Assembly (NCBI GenBank): GCA_002305265.1
Contig: DBQP01000016.1
Span: 1 to 64,000, forward strand
Direction: 5' to 3'
Origin: Prevotellaceae bacterium UBA1391
Lineage (GTDB): Bacteria; Bacteroidota; Bacteroidia; Bacteroidales; Bacteroidaceae
Length of the DNA stretch: 64,000 nt
Shown in pieces: positions 25,663 to 33,411 of this stretch (position 1 is its first letter; each line of letters begins with the position of its first letter). A program made the position numbers and the translations under genes. The notes under the pieces were generated by a model, which was not told the origin of the DNA, did not search any database, and saw nothing but the letters and a program-made list of their open reading frames with translations.

Positions 25663-26700
25663 TCAGTTGAAGTACTGGATCTTGCGCTGGTGAATCAGGA
25701 CATAGATGATGACGGGCGCTCCGATGACGGGCGTCACCGCGTTGAGGGGCAGGATGCCTCCCTCCGAGGGAAGGACGCAGGCCAAGTTGCACACGAGCGC
25801 GACGGCACTGCCGAGCAGCATCGTCGCCGGCAACAGGTGGTTGTGGTTGCTGGTGCCCAGCAGCAGGCGCGCCATGTGGGGGACGGCCAGGCCGATGAAG
25901 GCGACGGGGCCGCAGAAAGCGGTCGTCACGGCTGTGAGCAGACCGGTGGCCAGCAGCAGCCAGTGGCGCACGCGGCGGATGCTGAAGCCCAGGTTCTCCG
26001 CATAGCGCGGACCGAGCAGGAGCGCGTTGAGCGGTTTGGTCAGCAGCAGCGCGATCACCAGACCGACGATGCAGCAACCGGCAAACCACGGCAACTGGCT
26101 GAGGCTGACGCCTCCGAAATTGCCCAAGCCCCAAATCATGTAGGAGTGGACGCCCTCTGCCGTCGAGAAGAAGTTGAGGAGCGAGATGGCGCTGGAGGTG
26201 ACGTAGCCGAGCATGATGCCCGCGATGAGCAGCATGAGGTGGTTGCGGATGACGGTGGAGAGGGCGAGCAGAAGTCCCATGACGAGCAATGCGCCACAGA
26301 ATGCGCCCGCAATGACCACAACGAAGCCGCTGACCGAGAAGGCGCCAGAGATGACGCTGCCCCCGCCGCCCAGCATCACGAGGGCGACACCCAGGCTCGC
26401 GCCCGAGTTGATGCCGAGGATGGAAGGACCTGCGAGGGGGTTGGAAAAGGCGGTCTGCAGCAGCAGGCCACTGACGGCGAGGGCCGGACCGCACAGCAGG
26501 GCGGTGATCATCTGGGGCAGGCGCGACTCAACGACGATGAAGCGGGTGCCTTCCGAACTGACATTGCCTGCCGTGAGCGCGCCGACGACGTCGCTCACGG
26601 GAATGCTGACGCTGCCCCACAGGAGGTTGGCGACAGCAAGCAGGACGACGAGCAGCGACAGGACGACGAGCCAGAGGCGGTTGCGTGATACGTAATTCAT
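25663..26700 (-). CDS. FecCD-family ABC permease
   Basis: 345 residues, strongly hydrophobic with about ten membrane helices. Family motifs are ESRLPQMITALLCG near the start and NPLAGPSILGINSGASLG, plus GPVAFIGLAVPHMAR and the late LPSEGGILPLNAVTPVIGAPV. It forms the dimeric inner-membrane channel for iron-siderophore, heme or vitamin B12 uptake. It lies between the binding protein and the ATPase in one operon. Confidence 0.95.
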   Translation of the reverse strand: MNYVSRNRLWLVVLSLLVVLLAVANLLWGSVSIPVSDVVGALTAGNVSSEGTRFIVVESRLPQMITALLCGPALAVSGLLLQTAFSNPLAGPSILGINSGASLGVALVMLGGGGSVISGAFSVSGFVVVIAGAFCGALLVMGLLLALSTVIRNHLMLLIAGIMLGYVTSSAISLLNFFSTAEGVHSYMIWGLGNFGGVSLSQLPWFAGCCIVGLVIALLLTKPLNALLLGPRYAENLGFSIRRVRHWLLLATGLLTAVTTAFCGPVAFIGLAVPHMARLLLGTSNHNHLLPATMLLGSAVALVCNLACVLPSEGGILPLNAVTPVIGAPVIIYVLIHQRKIQYFN

Positions 26701-26757
26701 TGTAGCAGAATGGATGAGATGCCGTGAATGGAGAAAAACGAGGATGCGCTGCGGGCG

Positions 26758-27912
26758 CTACTCGGCCAGCGGATCGAAGAAGCGCGGCTGCCCGCCGAGA
26801 CGCAGCTCGGGGTGGAACACGAGGATGAGGTCGCGCAGGATGGCCTCGGGATGGAAAGCTACGACGTCGTAGTAGGGCTTGTGCAGGGTGTTGCAGTTGT
26901 AGATGCGGCGCGTGCGGAATGCCTTGAAGGCGCCGTAGGGGCGGTAGTCGCTCAGCAGCTGCGCGTAGGTGGGGTTGGATGCCTGGCCCGAGCGCAGGAT
27001 CCAGATGTCGGCCTCGGCCGCCTGGGCGAAGACACTTTCGAAGGTGCGGGCCACGCTGCCGGCCTCCTCATTCTGCGCGAAGACGTAGGCACCGCCGGCG
27101 TCGGCAATGAGCCGCGCAGTCGTGCTCCGTCCGCCCGGCACATACCACGTGCCGCTCGACATCATGTCGGTCATCACCGACGGGCGCCGTGCAGCGCGCG
27201 CGGCCTTCGCACGAAGGGCAAGATACTGCTGCTCCACGTCGGCAAACAGAGCCTCTGCCTCCGGCTCACAGCCGAACAGCATGCCGTAGAAGCGCATCCA
27301 TTCGGCCCGCGCGAGCGGCCCTTGCTCCATGTAGTCGGCCACTTCGACGAGCGGCACGCCCGTCTTCTCCACGCGGCCGTAGCCGCCGCTGTTCTCAAAC
27401 GGCGAGAGCAGAATGGCGTCGGGCTTGAGGGCGACGATGCGCTCGACGTCCGGATTCATCGCGCTGCCCATGTCGCGGATGCGCCCCTCGCGCACGCGGC
27501 TGCGCACGCTGTCGTTGAGAATGTACTCCACGTCGCACACGCCGCCGATGCTGCCCGCCTTGCCCCATTCGAAGAGCAGCGAGGCGTGGGCGGCCGTATA
27601 GATGACGGCGTGCTCCAGCGGCACTTCGACGCGTGTGCCGGCCGGCAGATGTTGCGGCCGGCTGCCGCGCGCCACAAGCAGATAGGTGTGCAACGTGCGG
27701 CCCGGCTTCCAAGGATCGGCCAGGTCGACACGCGTATAGTCGGCATGACGCACGACGCGGATGTTTCGGGCATAGCGGAAGCGCACGGTGTCGCCTTCGG
27801 CAGCAGCGTCGTCGGCCGATGTGCGGCCGCCCCGGCAGGACGCCAGGACAAGCAGAAGGCAGGCGAGCAACCAGAGCGGTGCCTTCGCGCGCGAGTATCT
27901 CAGATGGGGCAT
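26758..27912 (-). CDS. Periplasmic-binding lipoprotein of the ABC importer
   Basis: 384 residues from the ATG at 27912, which gives a lipoprotein signal with lipobox LVLASC; a start 15 codons upstream would bury it. The body is a BtuF/FhuD-like (Peripla_BP_2) two-lobe protein: VERIVALKPDAILLSPFEN, WMRFYGMLFG, MMSSGTWYVPGGRSTTARLI. It captures the ligand and delivers it to the FecCD permease encoded next. Ligand (heme, siderophore or corrinoid) is not determined; no TonB receptor or biosynthetic gene nearby helps. Confidence 0.92.
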   Translation of the reverse strand: MPHLRYSRAKAPLWLLACLLLVLASCRGGRTSADDAAAEGDTVRFRYARNIRVVRHADYTRVDLADPWKPGRTLHTYLLVARGSRPQHLPAGTRVEVPLEHAVIYTAAHASLLFEWGKAGSIGGVCDVEYILNDSVRSRVREGRIRDMGSAMNPDVERIVALKPDAILLSPFENSGGYGRVEKTGVPLVEVADYMEQGPLARAEWMRFYGMLFGCEPEAEALFADVEQQYLALRAKAARAARRPSVMTDMMSSGTWYVPGGRSTTARLIADAGGAYVFAQNEEAGSVARTFESVFAQAAEADIWILRSGQASNPTYAQLLSDYRPYGAFKAFRTRRIYNCNTLHKPYYDVVAFHPEAILRDLILVFHPELRLGGQPRFFDPLAE

Positions 27913-28000
27913 ATTCGTCAAAGCATGAAAAAGACGCGCACGCAATCCGCCCGCCAAAAAGCGACGGATGGACGACAGCGCGCCGGAATGAACGGTGCAG

Positions 28001-28022
28001 CAAAGTTACGTTTTTTTTGCAA
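28001..28022 (-). promoter_or_regulatory. Promoter of the ABC importer operon
   Basis: CAAAGTTA (28001-28008, plus strand) reads TAACTTTG on the minus strand, and a TTG about 11-14 bp further upstream (near 28019) is close but short of the usual spacing. The leader to 27912 would be about 85 nt. Confidence 0.6.
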
Positions 28023-28124
28023 GATGAGAAAGCAAACGCACCGGCAGATTTACAGAAAAACGCCGCCTTCGCACCACCCCTCCGCCATCTGCATCCGCCG
28101 CCTGCGCTCGCCGCCCTGTAGCGA

Positions 28125-28272
28125 GAAGGCCTTCGCAGACCACCGAGAAGGCCTTCGCAGTCGCACACGAAGGCCTTCGCAAAACAAAACGAACGCACTC
28201 GAATAACAAAACGAACGCAGTCGAAACGCAAAACGAACGCGCTCGAAACGCAAAACGAACGCACTCGTTCCA
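28125..28272. repeat. 22-bp palindrome array A8, 7 exact units
   Basis: Cores start at 28125, 28147 and 28169 (GAAGGCCTTC), then 28191, 28213, 28235 and 28257 (GAACGCACTC, GAACGCAGTC, GAACGCGCTC, GAACGCACTC). All six spacings are exactly 22 bp. Linkers change from CGCAGACCAC-like to AAACGCAAAA-like midway. It sits between the divergent promoters of the ABC operon (28001-28008) and the M48 gene (28372-28379). Confidence 0.93.
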
Positions 28273-28371
28273 AGCGCACCATGCAGTGCCGAAAACACCG
28301 TAGCGCAACCCGACGGAAAAAGGGGCGAAAAAAAACGCGGCCGAATCGTGCCGCAATTCGCATGATTATTG

Positions 28372-28379
28372 TATCTTTG
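28372..28379 (+). promoter_or_regulatory. -7 element of the M48 peptidase gene
   Basis: TATCTTTG matches TAnnTTTG and is followed by GCAAAAATTAAC. It is 78 bp upstream of the ATG at 28457. Confidence 0.65.
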
Positions 28380-28456
28380 CAAAAATTAACATGCGGCAGG
28401 CAGCACACGCCGGCGGCCTGTTGCCTCAAATTCAACACAAACCCATCAGAAAGACA

Positions 28457-29344
28457 ATGAAAAAACTCAGTCATTTACTCGCCATACTGGCAGCTGTCCT
28501 CCTCACAGCCTGCGGTACGACCAGCAAAGTGCCCATCACGGGACGCACGCAGCACCTGCTCGTGGACGACGCCACCGTCCTCTCGCTCAGCCAGGAACAG
28601 TACGACAGCTACTTGAAAAGCGCCAAGAAATCGACCAACACGGCCAACACGCAGATGGTGCAGCGCGTCGGCCAGCGACTGGCCAGCGCCGTCGTGAAAT
28701 ACCTGACCCAGAACGGACTGGCCGCAGAGACGTCCTACTATCAGTGGGAATTCAACCTCATCCAGGACCCGCAGGTGAACGCCTTCTGCATGCCGGGCGG
28801 AAAAATTGTCGTCTACGAAGGACTGCTGCCCGTGACGCAGGATGAAGCCGGACTGGCCGTCGTGCTCGGACATGAAATCGCCCACGCCGTGGCCAAGCAC
28901 TCGGCCGAGCGACTGAGCAACAGCTACAAGCAGCAATATGGCATGCAGGTGCTTGGCGCCGTGGCGCAGAGCGCAGGCGTGAGCGCAGGCACACAGCAAT
29001 TGGCCTCGCTCGCCGCCAGCCTGGGCAGCGAGCTCTTCACCGCCGGTTTCTCGCGTAAGCAGGAAAGCGAAGCCGACTACATCGGCCTGATTTTCGCAGC
29101 CATGGCCGGCTACGACCCCGGCGTGGCCACCTCCTTCTGGCAGCGCATGGCCGCACAGGGCTCGGGCACCAGCTCCATCTTCAGCGACCACCCGTCGGAC
29201 GCCAAGCGCATCGAGGACATCCAGAAATGGCTGCCGGAGGCACGGAAATACTACGTGCCCGTGACGACCACGACCACCAAGCAGTCGACCACGACCAGCA
29301 AGAAGTCGACCACGACGAAGAAGACGACCACCACACGCAAATAA
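28457..29344 (+). CDS. M48 family metallopeptidase lipoprotein
   Basis: 295 residues. The signal peptide with lipobox LLTACG fixes the start at 28457. The zinc motif GHEIAHAVAKHSAE, the third ligand region RKQESEADYIGL, and the DHPSDAKRIEDIQKWLPEA end motif are typical of the LoiP/YggG-type M48 peptidases, which work in the periplasm at the membrane on misfolded proteins. After about residue 269 comes a tail made almost only of Thr, Lys and Ser (VTTTTTKQSTTTSKKSTTTK and on), absent from usual family members. Two hairpins follow. Confidence 0.93.
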   Translation: MKKLSHLLAILAAVLLTACGTTSKVPITGRTQHLLVDDATVLSLSQEQYDSYLKSAKKSTNTANTQMVQRVGQRLASAVVKYLTQNGLAAETSYYQWEFNLIQDPQVNAFCMPGGKIVVYEGLLPVTQDEAGLAVVLGHEIAHAVAKHSAERLSNSYKQQYGMQVLGAVAQSAGVSAGTQQLASLAASLGSELFTAGFSRKQESEADYIGLIFAAMAGYDPGVATSFWQRMAAQGSGTSSIFSDHPSDAKRIEDIQKWLPEARKYYVPVTTTTTKQSTTTSKKSTTTKKTTTTRK

Positions 29345-29350
29345 CCCCCA

Positions 29351-29374
29351 GCAGCCCGACGCCAGTCGGGCTGC
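29351..29374. terminator. Hairpin after the M48 gene
   Basis: GCAGCCCGAC (29351-29360) pairs with GTCGGGCTGC (29365-29374) across a 4-nt loop, directly after the stop codon. No long T run follows, but A/T-rich bases do. Confidence 0.65.
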
Positions 29375-29388
29375 AACAAATAGAAGAC

Positions 29389-29434
29389 GACGGTCCCCCT
29401 GCCTGCGGCATTTCGCCCAGACAGGGGGACCGTC
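29389..29434. terminator. Second hairpin between M48 and aroB
   Basis: A 13-bp stem pairs GACGGTCCCCCTG (29389-29401) with 29422-29434. Lying between convergent genes, it can serve aroB as well as the M48 gene. Confidence 0.75.
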
Positions 29435-29475
29435 CGTTGAGGGAGTACGCCGCAGCAAGGCCACGGCGGCGAGCC

Positions 29476-30576
29476 TCAGCAGCCCTCGCGATAGAAATCG
29501 AGCATGTCGAAGATGGCATCGCGATCGGCCAACTGGTCGATGCGGATGTCGCGCACGCCGCCCAGCAACGTGAAGTTGACGCAGCCCGACGTGTTCTTCT
29601 TGTCGTGCGTCATCAGCTCGTAGAGCGCCTCATAGTCGTCGCAGGTGATGTCGTAAGACCCGTAGTTCTCACGGATGAAGGTCACGACGCTGCGCATGAG
29701 CGACGTGGGAAAGCCGGTGCGGACGCACGAGAGATACAGCTCGCAGATCAAGCCGTAGGCCACCGCATAGCCATGCAGCAGCGGGCGGCCCTGACGGCGC
29801 GAGTAGCTCTCGAAGGCGTGGCCGGCGGTATGCCCCAGGTTGAGCGCCTTGCGGATGCCCAGCTCGCGCGGATCCTCCTCCACCACTTGCTCCTTCACGC
29901 GCACACTGGTGCCCACCTGCTCGGCCAGCGTCTGCAAGAGCGCCGCGGCAGCGGCCTCGTGCTCGGGCGACGGGTGCGCGACGGCATGGCAGAGCCGCTG
30001 CAGGTCGAAGGCGAGCAACGACTCCAGATGCGCGGCGTCGGAGAGCAAACCGTGCTTCAGCATCTCCGCATAGCCGGAACAGATGTTCGCGGCGTCGAGC
30101 GTGCGGAGGAAGGGCGTGTGAATCAGCACCGTGTGCGGAAGGGAGAAAACGCCAATCTCATTCTTCAGACCGCGAAAGTTGATGCCCGTCTTGCCGCCGA
30201 CAGAGGCATCCACCATCGAGAGCAAGGTGGTCGGGATGTTCACATACGCCATGCCGCGCTTGAACGTGGAGGCGGCAAAACCGCCGAGGTCGGTCACCAT
30301 GCCGCCGCCGAGGTTGACGAGCAGCGAGTGACGCGTAGCGCCGCCCTCGCCCAGCCACGTCCAGACATCAGCCAGCGTGTCGAGCGTCTTGTGTGCATCG
30401 GTCGAGCCGATCTCGATGTGTGCGGCCGCAGCCACCGCAGGCATGTTGGCCAGCAGCGGCAGGCACAGGCGCGACGTCGTATCGTCGGTCAGAATGAAGA
30501 GACGGTCGTGGGGAATGGCAGCCAGCACCTCGGTGAGGGCCGCGCGAATGTCGGAGGTGATGAGGACGGAATTCAT
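29476..30576 (-). CDS. aroB: 3-dehydroquinate synthase
   Basis: 366 residues. NAD- and metal-binding landmarks: LVNLGGGMVTDLGGFAAST, YVNIPTTLLSMVDASVGGKTGIN, EMLKHGLL, and HTAGHAFES with the zinc histidine. AroB converts DAHP to 3-dehydroquinate, step two of the shikimate route to aromatic amino acids and quinone or folate precursors. Length is normal. It stands alone in this window. Its menaquinone link to menA, 4 kb away, is only at pathway level. Confidence 0.97.
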   Translation of the reverse strand: MNSVLITSDIRAALTEVLAAIPHDRLFILTDDTTSRLCLPLLANMPAVAAAAHIEIGSTDAHKTLDTLADVWTWLGEGGATRHSLLVNLGGGMVTDLGGFAASTFKRGMAYVNIPTTLLSMVDASVGGKTGINFRGLKNEIGVFSLPHTVLIHTPFLRTLDAANICSGYAEMLKHGLLSDAAHLESLLAFDLQRLCHAVAHPSPEHEAAAAALLQTLAEQVGTSVRVKEQVVEEDPRELGIRKALNLGHTAGHAFESYSRRQGRPLLHGYAVAYGLICELYLSCVRTGFPTSLMRSVVTFIRENYGSYDITCDDYEALYELMTHDKKNTSGCVNFTLLGGVRDIRIDQLADRDAIFDMLDFYREGC

Positions 30577-30809
30577 ATCAGATCAAGAAAAGATTCAGCG
30601 AAACAGCGCAGGCGCCCAGCCAAAAAGGAATAGGGAACCGAATCTGAAAGCAGCGGCAAACCAAGCCAAAACGAAGGGCTATCCCATCCAATGGCTACGG
30701 CAAGCCGACTCAAGCACCGTGGCGAAGCGGCCTGAAACCTTCGGCCAGTCAGCTCTGAAAGCAGAGGCCGACACTGTGCAAATGCTGCGCTGTAACAAAG
30801 TTTTCATTG

Positions 30810-30817
30810 CAAAGTTA
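30810..30817 (-). promoter_or_regulatory. -7 element, probably for aroB
   Basis: CAAAGTTA on the plus strand is TAACTTTG on the minus strand. The aroB leader would be about 230 nt. It is only 23 bp from the divergent element at 30841, so the two promoters may interfere with each other. Confidence 0.5.
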
Positions 30818-30840
30818 GGGATAAATCTTCGCTTTTTTCG

Positions 30841-30848
30841 TAATTTTG
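30841..30848 (+). promoter_or_regulatory. -7 element of rfbC and the MFS gene
   Basis: TAATTTTG matches TAnnTTTG and is followed by GCAACG. It lies about 110 bp before the rfbC ATG. Confidence 0.6.
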
Positions 30849-30955
30849 CAACGAAAACGTGACATAACGTGAAAGTTGTGTCTTTTTGTCAACAATGCGT
30901 CGCCTTTGCACGGACAAGGCCCCGGCAAAACGCGACATCAACAAAGCCAAAGAAC

Positions 30956-31537
30956 ATGATCGACGTGATTGAGACCGCCATTGAGGGCGTAAAGATCATT
31001 CAGCCGAAGATTTTCGGAGACGCGCGCGGCTACTTCTTCGAGAGTTTCTCGCAGCGGGAATTCGAAGAGAAGGTGTGCCGCACACAGTTTGTGCAAGACA
31101 ACGAAAGCCGCAGCATCGCGGGCGTCGTGCGCGGACTGCACTTCCAGAAACCGCCGTTCACACAGGCCAAGCTCGTGCGCGTCGTCCGCGGCGCCGTGCT
31201 CGACGTAGCCGTCGACATCCGCAAGGGCAGTCCGACATTCGGCCAGCACGTGGCCGTGGAACTGACGGAGGAGAACCACCGCCAGTTCTTTGTGCCCAGA
31301 GGATTCGCCCACGGTTTCGCCGTCTTGAGTGAGGAGGCCGTCTTCCAATACAAATGCGACAATTATTACGCTCCGCAAGCCGAAGGCGCCATCGCCTGGG
31401 ACGACCCTGCGCTCGGCATTGATTGGCGTGTGCCGCAAGGCGACCGCATCCTGAGCGAGAAAGATGCGCATCACCCGCGTCTGGCTGAGGCCGAGATTCC
31501 CTTTTCATACGGCGAACCTCTGACGGAATGCCCATGA
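30956..31537 (+). CDS. rfbC: dTDP-4-dehydrorhamnose 3,5-epimerase
   Basis: 193 residues from the ATG at 30956; the frame extends upstream but RmlC proteins start at this point (GVKIIQPKIFGDARGYFFESF). The cupin motifs VQDNESRSIAGVVRGLHFQ with the catalytic His, and FVPRGFAHGFAVLSEEAVFQYKCDNYY are intact. It makes dTDP-4-keto-L-rhamnose, a precursor for L-rhamnose in surface polysaccharide. Other rml genes are not in the window. It overlaps the MFS gene by ten bases. Confidence 0.96.
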   Translation: MIDVIETAIEGVKIIQPKIFGDARGYFFESFSQREFEEKVCRTQFVQDNESRSIAGVVRGLHFQKPPFTQAKLVRVVRGAVLDVAVDIRKGSPTFGQHVAVELTEENHRQFFVPRGFAHGFAVLSEEAVFQYKCDNYYAPQAEGAIAWDDPALGIDWRVPQGDRILSEKDAHHPRLAEAEIPFSYGEPLTECP

Positions 31538-32715
31538 AGAAAGCACTTTCGGCCCTTGCTTTCGGCACCTTCGGACTGGGCATCGCTGAATACGTCATGA
31601 TGGGCATCCTGCCCATGATGGCCGCCGACTTCGGCGTCACGATTCCCCAGGCGGGACATTTCATTTCGGCCTACGCACTCGGCGTCTGCCTCGGCGCACC
31701 GCTCATCGTGCTATTCGCCAAGTCGTGGCCGCTCAAGCGGACGCTTTATCTCCTGCTTTTCATCTTCACGGCGGCGTCTGTCTGCATGACGCTGTGCCCG
31801 TCGTCCGACTACAAACTCATGCTGCTGTTCCGCCTGATGGCCGGACTGCCTCATGGCGCTTACTTCGGCGTGGGCAGCATCGTAGCCAGTCGACTGGCCC
31901 ACGGAGGCAAGGCCACGCTGGCGGTGGCGATCATGTGCTCCGGCATGACCGTGGCCAACCTCATCGGCATTCCCCTCGGCACCCTGCTCTCGAGCCTGTT
32001 CTCGTGGCGCATGGTATTCGCCTTCAGCAGCCTATGGGGCTTGTTCACCTGGCTGTGCATCGCGCGCTTCGTTCCCCCCATGCAGCCCCTGCCCAACACG
32101 GGTGTGCGCGGACAGTTCCGCTTCCTCAAGAGTCCCGCGCCGTGGCTGCTGATCGGCTGCACCTTCTTTGGCAATGGCGGTGTCTTCTGCTACTACAGCT
32201 ACATCTCGCCACTGCTGACCGAAGTGAGCGGCGTGCCGGCAACGTGGATGTCGATGATGATGGTGCTGGCCGGCGCAGGCATGGTTGTCGGCAATCTGAT
32301 GGGCGGCGCACTGTCCGACCGCTTCGGTCCCGGACGCACGGGGCGCGGCTTCGAGATCGTCATACTCGCCGCCCTCATCCTGGTGTTCTTCACAGCCCAC
32401 ATCACCTGGCTGTCCGTACTGCTGATGTTTGTCTCGACGCTGTGCCTCTTTGCCGTCAGCAGTCCGCAGCAAGTGCTGCTGCTGAAATTCTCGCCCGGCG
32501 GCGAGCTGATGGGCGGAGCGCTCGTCCAACTGGCCTTCAATCTGGGAAATGCGCTCGGCGCCTTCAGCGGCGGACTGGCTCCCAGCCACGGCCTCAGCTA
32601 TCGCTACACGGCGCTGATTGGAGCCGGTTTCGCCCTGCTCGGAGTCTGCTGCTACGTCGTCTTCTGCCACCGCTACGAACGTCGCTCGGCGGAGAAGACG
32701 CACCTCGTGCAATGA
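31528..32715 (+). CDS. MFS transporter, DHA1/sugar-efflux type
   Basis: 395 residues with about twelve hydrophobic helices. ALAFGTFGLGIAEYVMMGILPMMA at the start and a GGALSDRFGPGR loop between helices 6-8 resemble the AraJ/arabinose-efflux branch of the major facilitator superfamily. Substrate is unknown: sugar or drug efflux by proton antiport is the family expectation. The start overlaps rfbC, so the two are cotranslated, perhaps by chance rather than function. A second ATG two codons in is possible. Confidence 0.88.
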   Translation: MPMKKALSALAFGTFGLGIAEYVMMGILPMMAADFGVTIPQAGHFISAYALGVCLGAPLIVLFAKSWPLKRTLYLLLFIFTAASVCMTLCPSSDYKLMLLFRLMAGLPHGAYFGVGSIVASRLAHGGKATLAVAIMCSGMTVANLIGIPLGTLLSSLFSWRMVFAFSSLWGLFTWLCIARFVPPMQPLPNTGVRGQFRFLKSPAPWLLIGCTFFGNGGVFCYYSYISPLLTEVSGVPATWMSMMMVLAGAGMVVGNLMGGALSDRFGPGRTGRGFEIVILAALILVFFTAHITWLSVLLMFVSTLCLFAVSSPQQVLLLKFSPGGELMGGALVQLAFNLGNALGAFSGGLAPSHGLSYRYTALIGAGFALLGVCCYVVFCHRYERRSAEKTHLVQ

Positions 32716-32737
32716 GTAGGTATTCATTCTAAAAAAA

Positions 32738-32822
32738 GAAGGCGCTCGTTCTGAAAAAAGAAGGCGTTCGTTCTGAAAAAAGAAGGCGTTCGTTTTGAAA
32801 CACGAAGGCCTTCGTTTTTTTT
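32738..32822. repeat. 22-bp palindrome array A9, 4 units ending in a T run
   Basis: Cores start at 32738 (GAAGGCGCTC), 32760 and 32782 (GAAGGCGTTC) and 32804 (GAAGGCCTTC), exactly 22 bp apart, with CTGAAAAAA-type linkers. The array starts 22 bp after the MFS stop codon. The last two cores can pair (one mismatch) and are followed by eight T residues (32815-32822), which would make a rho-independent terminator for the rfbC-MFS unit. Confidence 0.9.
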
Positions 32823-32979
32823 GAGCACGCACGCCTTGCATCATCAACGTGCGCCGCTCGCACAATGAAAGAGTGCCGCATACCCAATGAAAATACGCCG
32901 CCTACACAATCAGAATACGCCGCCCGTCCCACGATTCTGCGATTTTTTCGTATGTTTTGTGAAAATTGCGCGCCAAATA

Positions 32980-33011
32980 TTTGGCTGTTTCGTGCAAAAC
33001 CCCTACCTTTG
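32980..33011 (+). promoter_or_regulatory. Promoter of tRNA-Asp
   Basis: TTTG (32980-32983) and TACCTTTG (33004-33011) with a 20-bp spacer match the Bacteroidetes consensus. The -33 region TTGGCTGTTTCG closely resembles that of rplM (TTGGCTGATTTCG). Confidence 0.8.
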
Positions 33012-33052
33012 CACCCGCTAAACGAAAGTAAAGCAACCACGCGAAAGCAAAC

Positions 33053-33129
33053 GGTGCGTTAGTTCAGTAGGTTAGAATATCTGCCTGTCACGCAGGGGGT
33101 CACGAGTTCGAGTCTCGTACGCACCGCCA
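33053..33129 (+). tRNA. tRNA-Asp (anticodon GTC), CCA encoded
   Basis: A 77-nt cloverleaf: acceptor arm GGTGCGT pairs with ACGCACC, the D-loop contains GTTCAGTAGGTTAGAAT, the anticodon stem-loop CTGC-CTGTCAC-GCAG has anticodon GTC at 33087-33089, and the T-loop is GTTCGAGTC. Discriminator G and CCA are encoded. It is a single-gene unit with its own promoter and terminator. Confidence 0.97.
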
Positions 33130-33146
33130 CTTACGTTCAAATGAGA

Positions 33147-33185
33147 AATCCACTTCAAGCATGGCTTCGAAGTGGATTCTTTGTT
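33147..33185 (+). terminator. Terminator of tRNA-Asp
   Basis: AATCCACTTC (33147-33156) pairs with GAAGTGGATT (33169-33178), with an inner AAGC/GCTT extension and a 3-nt loop, followed by CTTTGTTT. Confidence 0.85.
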
Positions 33186-33411
33186 TGATGGCCTGTTGTC
33201 TGCGCTCATACCATCTGATGATTGCGTCGGCACAACGCGAATGCAGCCATGAAAAACTGAGGGTTCTACGTTGAATATTCTTGAAACCATCGCTGAAAGG
33301 ATGGGATATGGGGCACACAGATTTGACTGCAGCGCAGGAGACAGACCGGCTGACGGTGCATTCCGATGATAGATGAAACGCGGAGGCCGCAAGCGCGGCG
33401 CATGGAGCAGA
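33186..33411. other. Spacer between tRNA-Asp terminator and the CPBP gene
   Basis: About 225 bp without a credible gene, array or hairpin. The minus strand is open across the tRNA here, but that frame is the common false reading of an antisense tRNA. Confidence 0.5.

Larger units (their letters stand above)
30577..30955. other. Divergent promoter region of aroB and rfbC
   Basis: No gene is recognisable. The aroB-proximal 200 bp are G/A/C-rich with loosely repeated AAGCC and CTGAAAGCAG segments but no 22-bp register I could establish. The two promoter elements near 30810-30848 are listed separately. Confidence 0.5.

Noticed and set aside
28125..28272. CRISPR array
   Set aside because: The period is 22 bp with 10-12-bp linkers that are themselves similar. 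CRISPR repeats are longer with unique spacers of about 30 bp, and no cas genes are present.
28125..28272. Plasmid-type iterons or a replication origin
   Set aside because: The 22-bp phasing resembles iterons, but arrays are spread over ten or more chromosomal spacers and no replication initiator gene is nearby. Kept only as an analogy.
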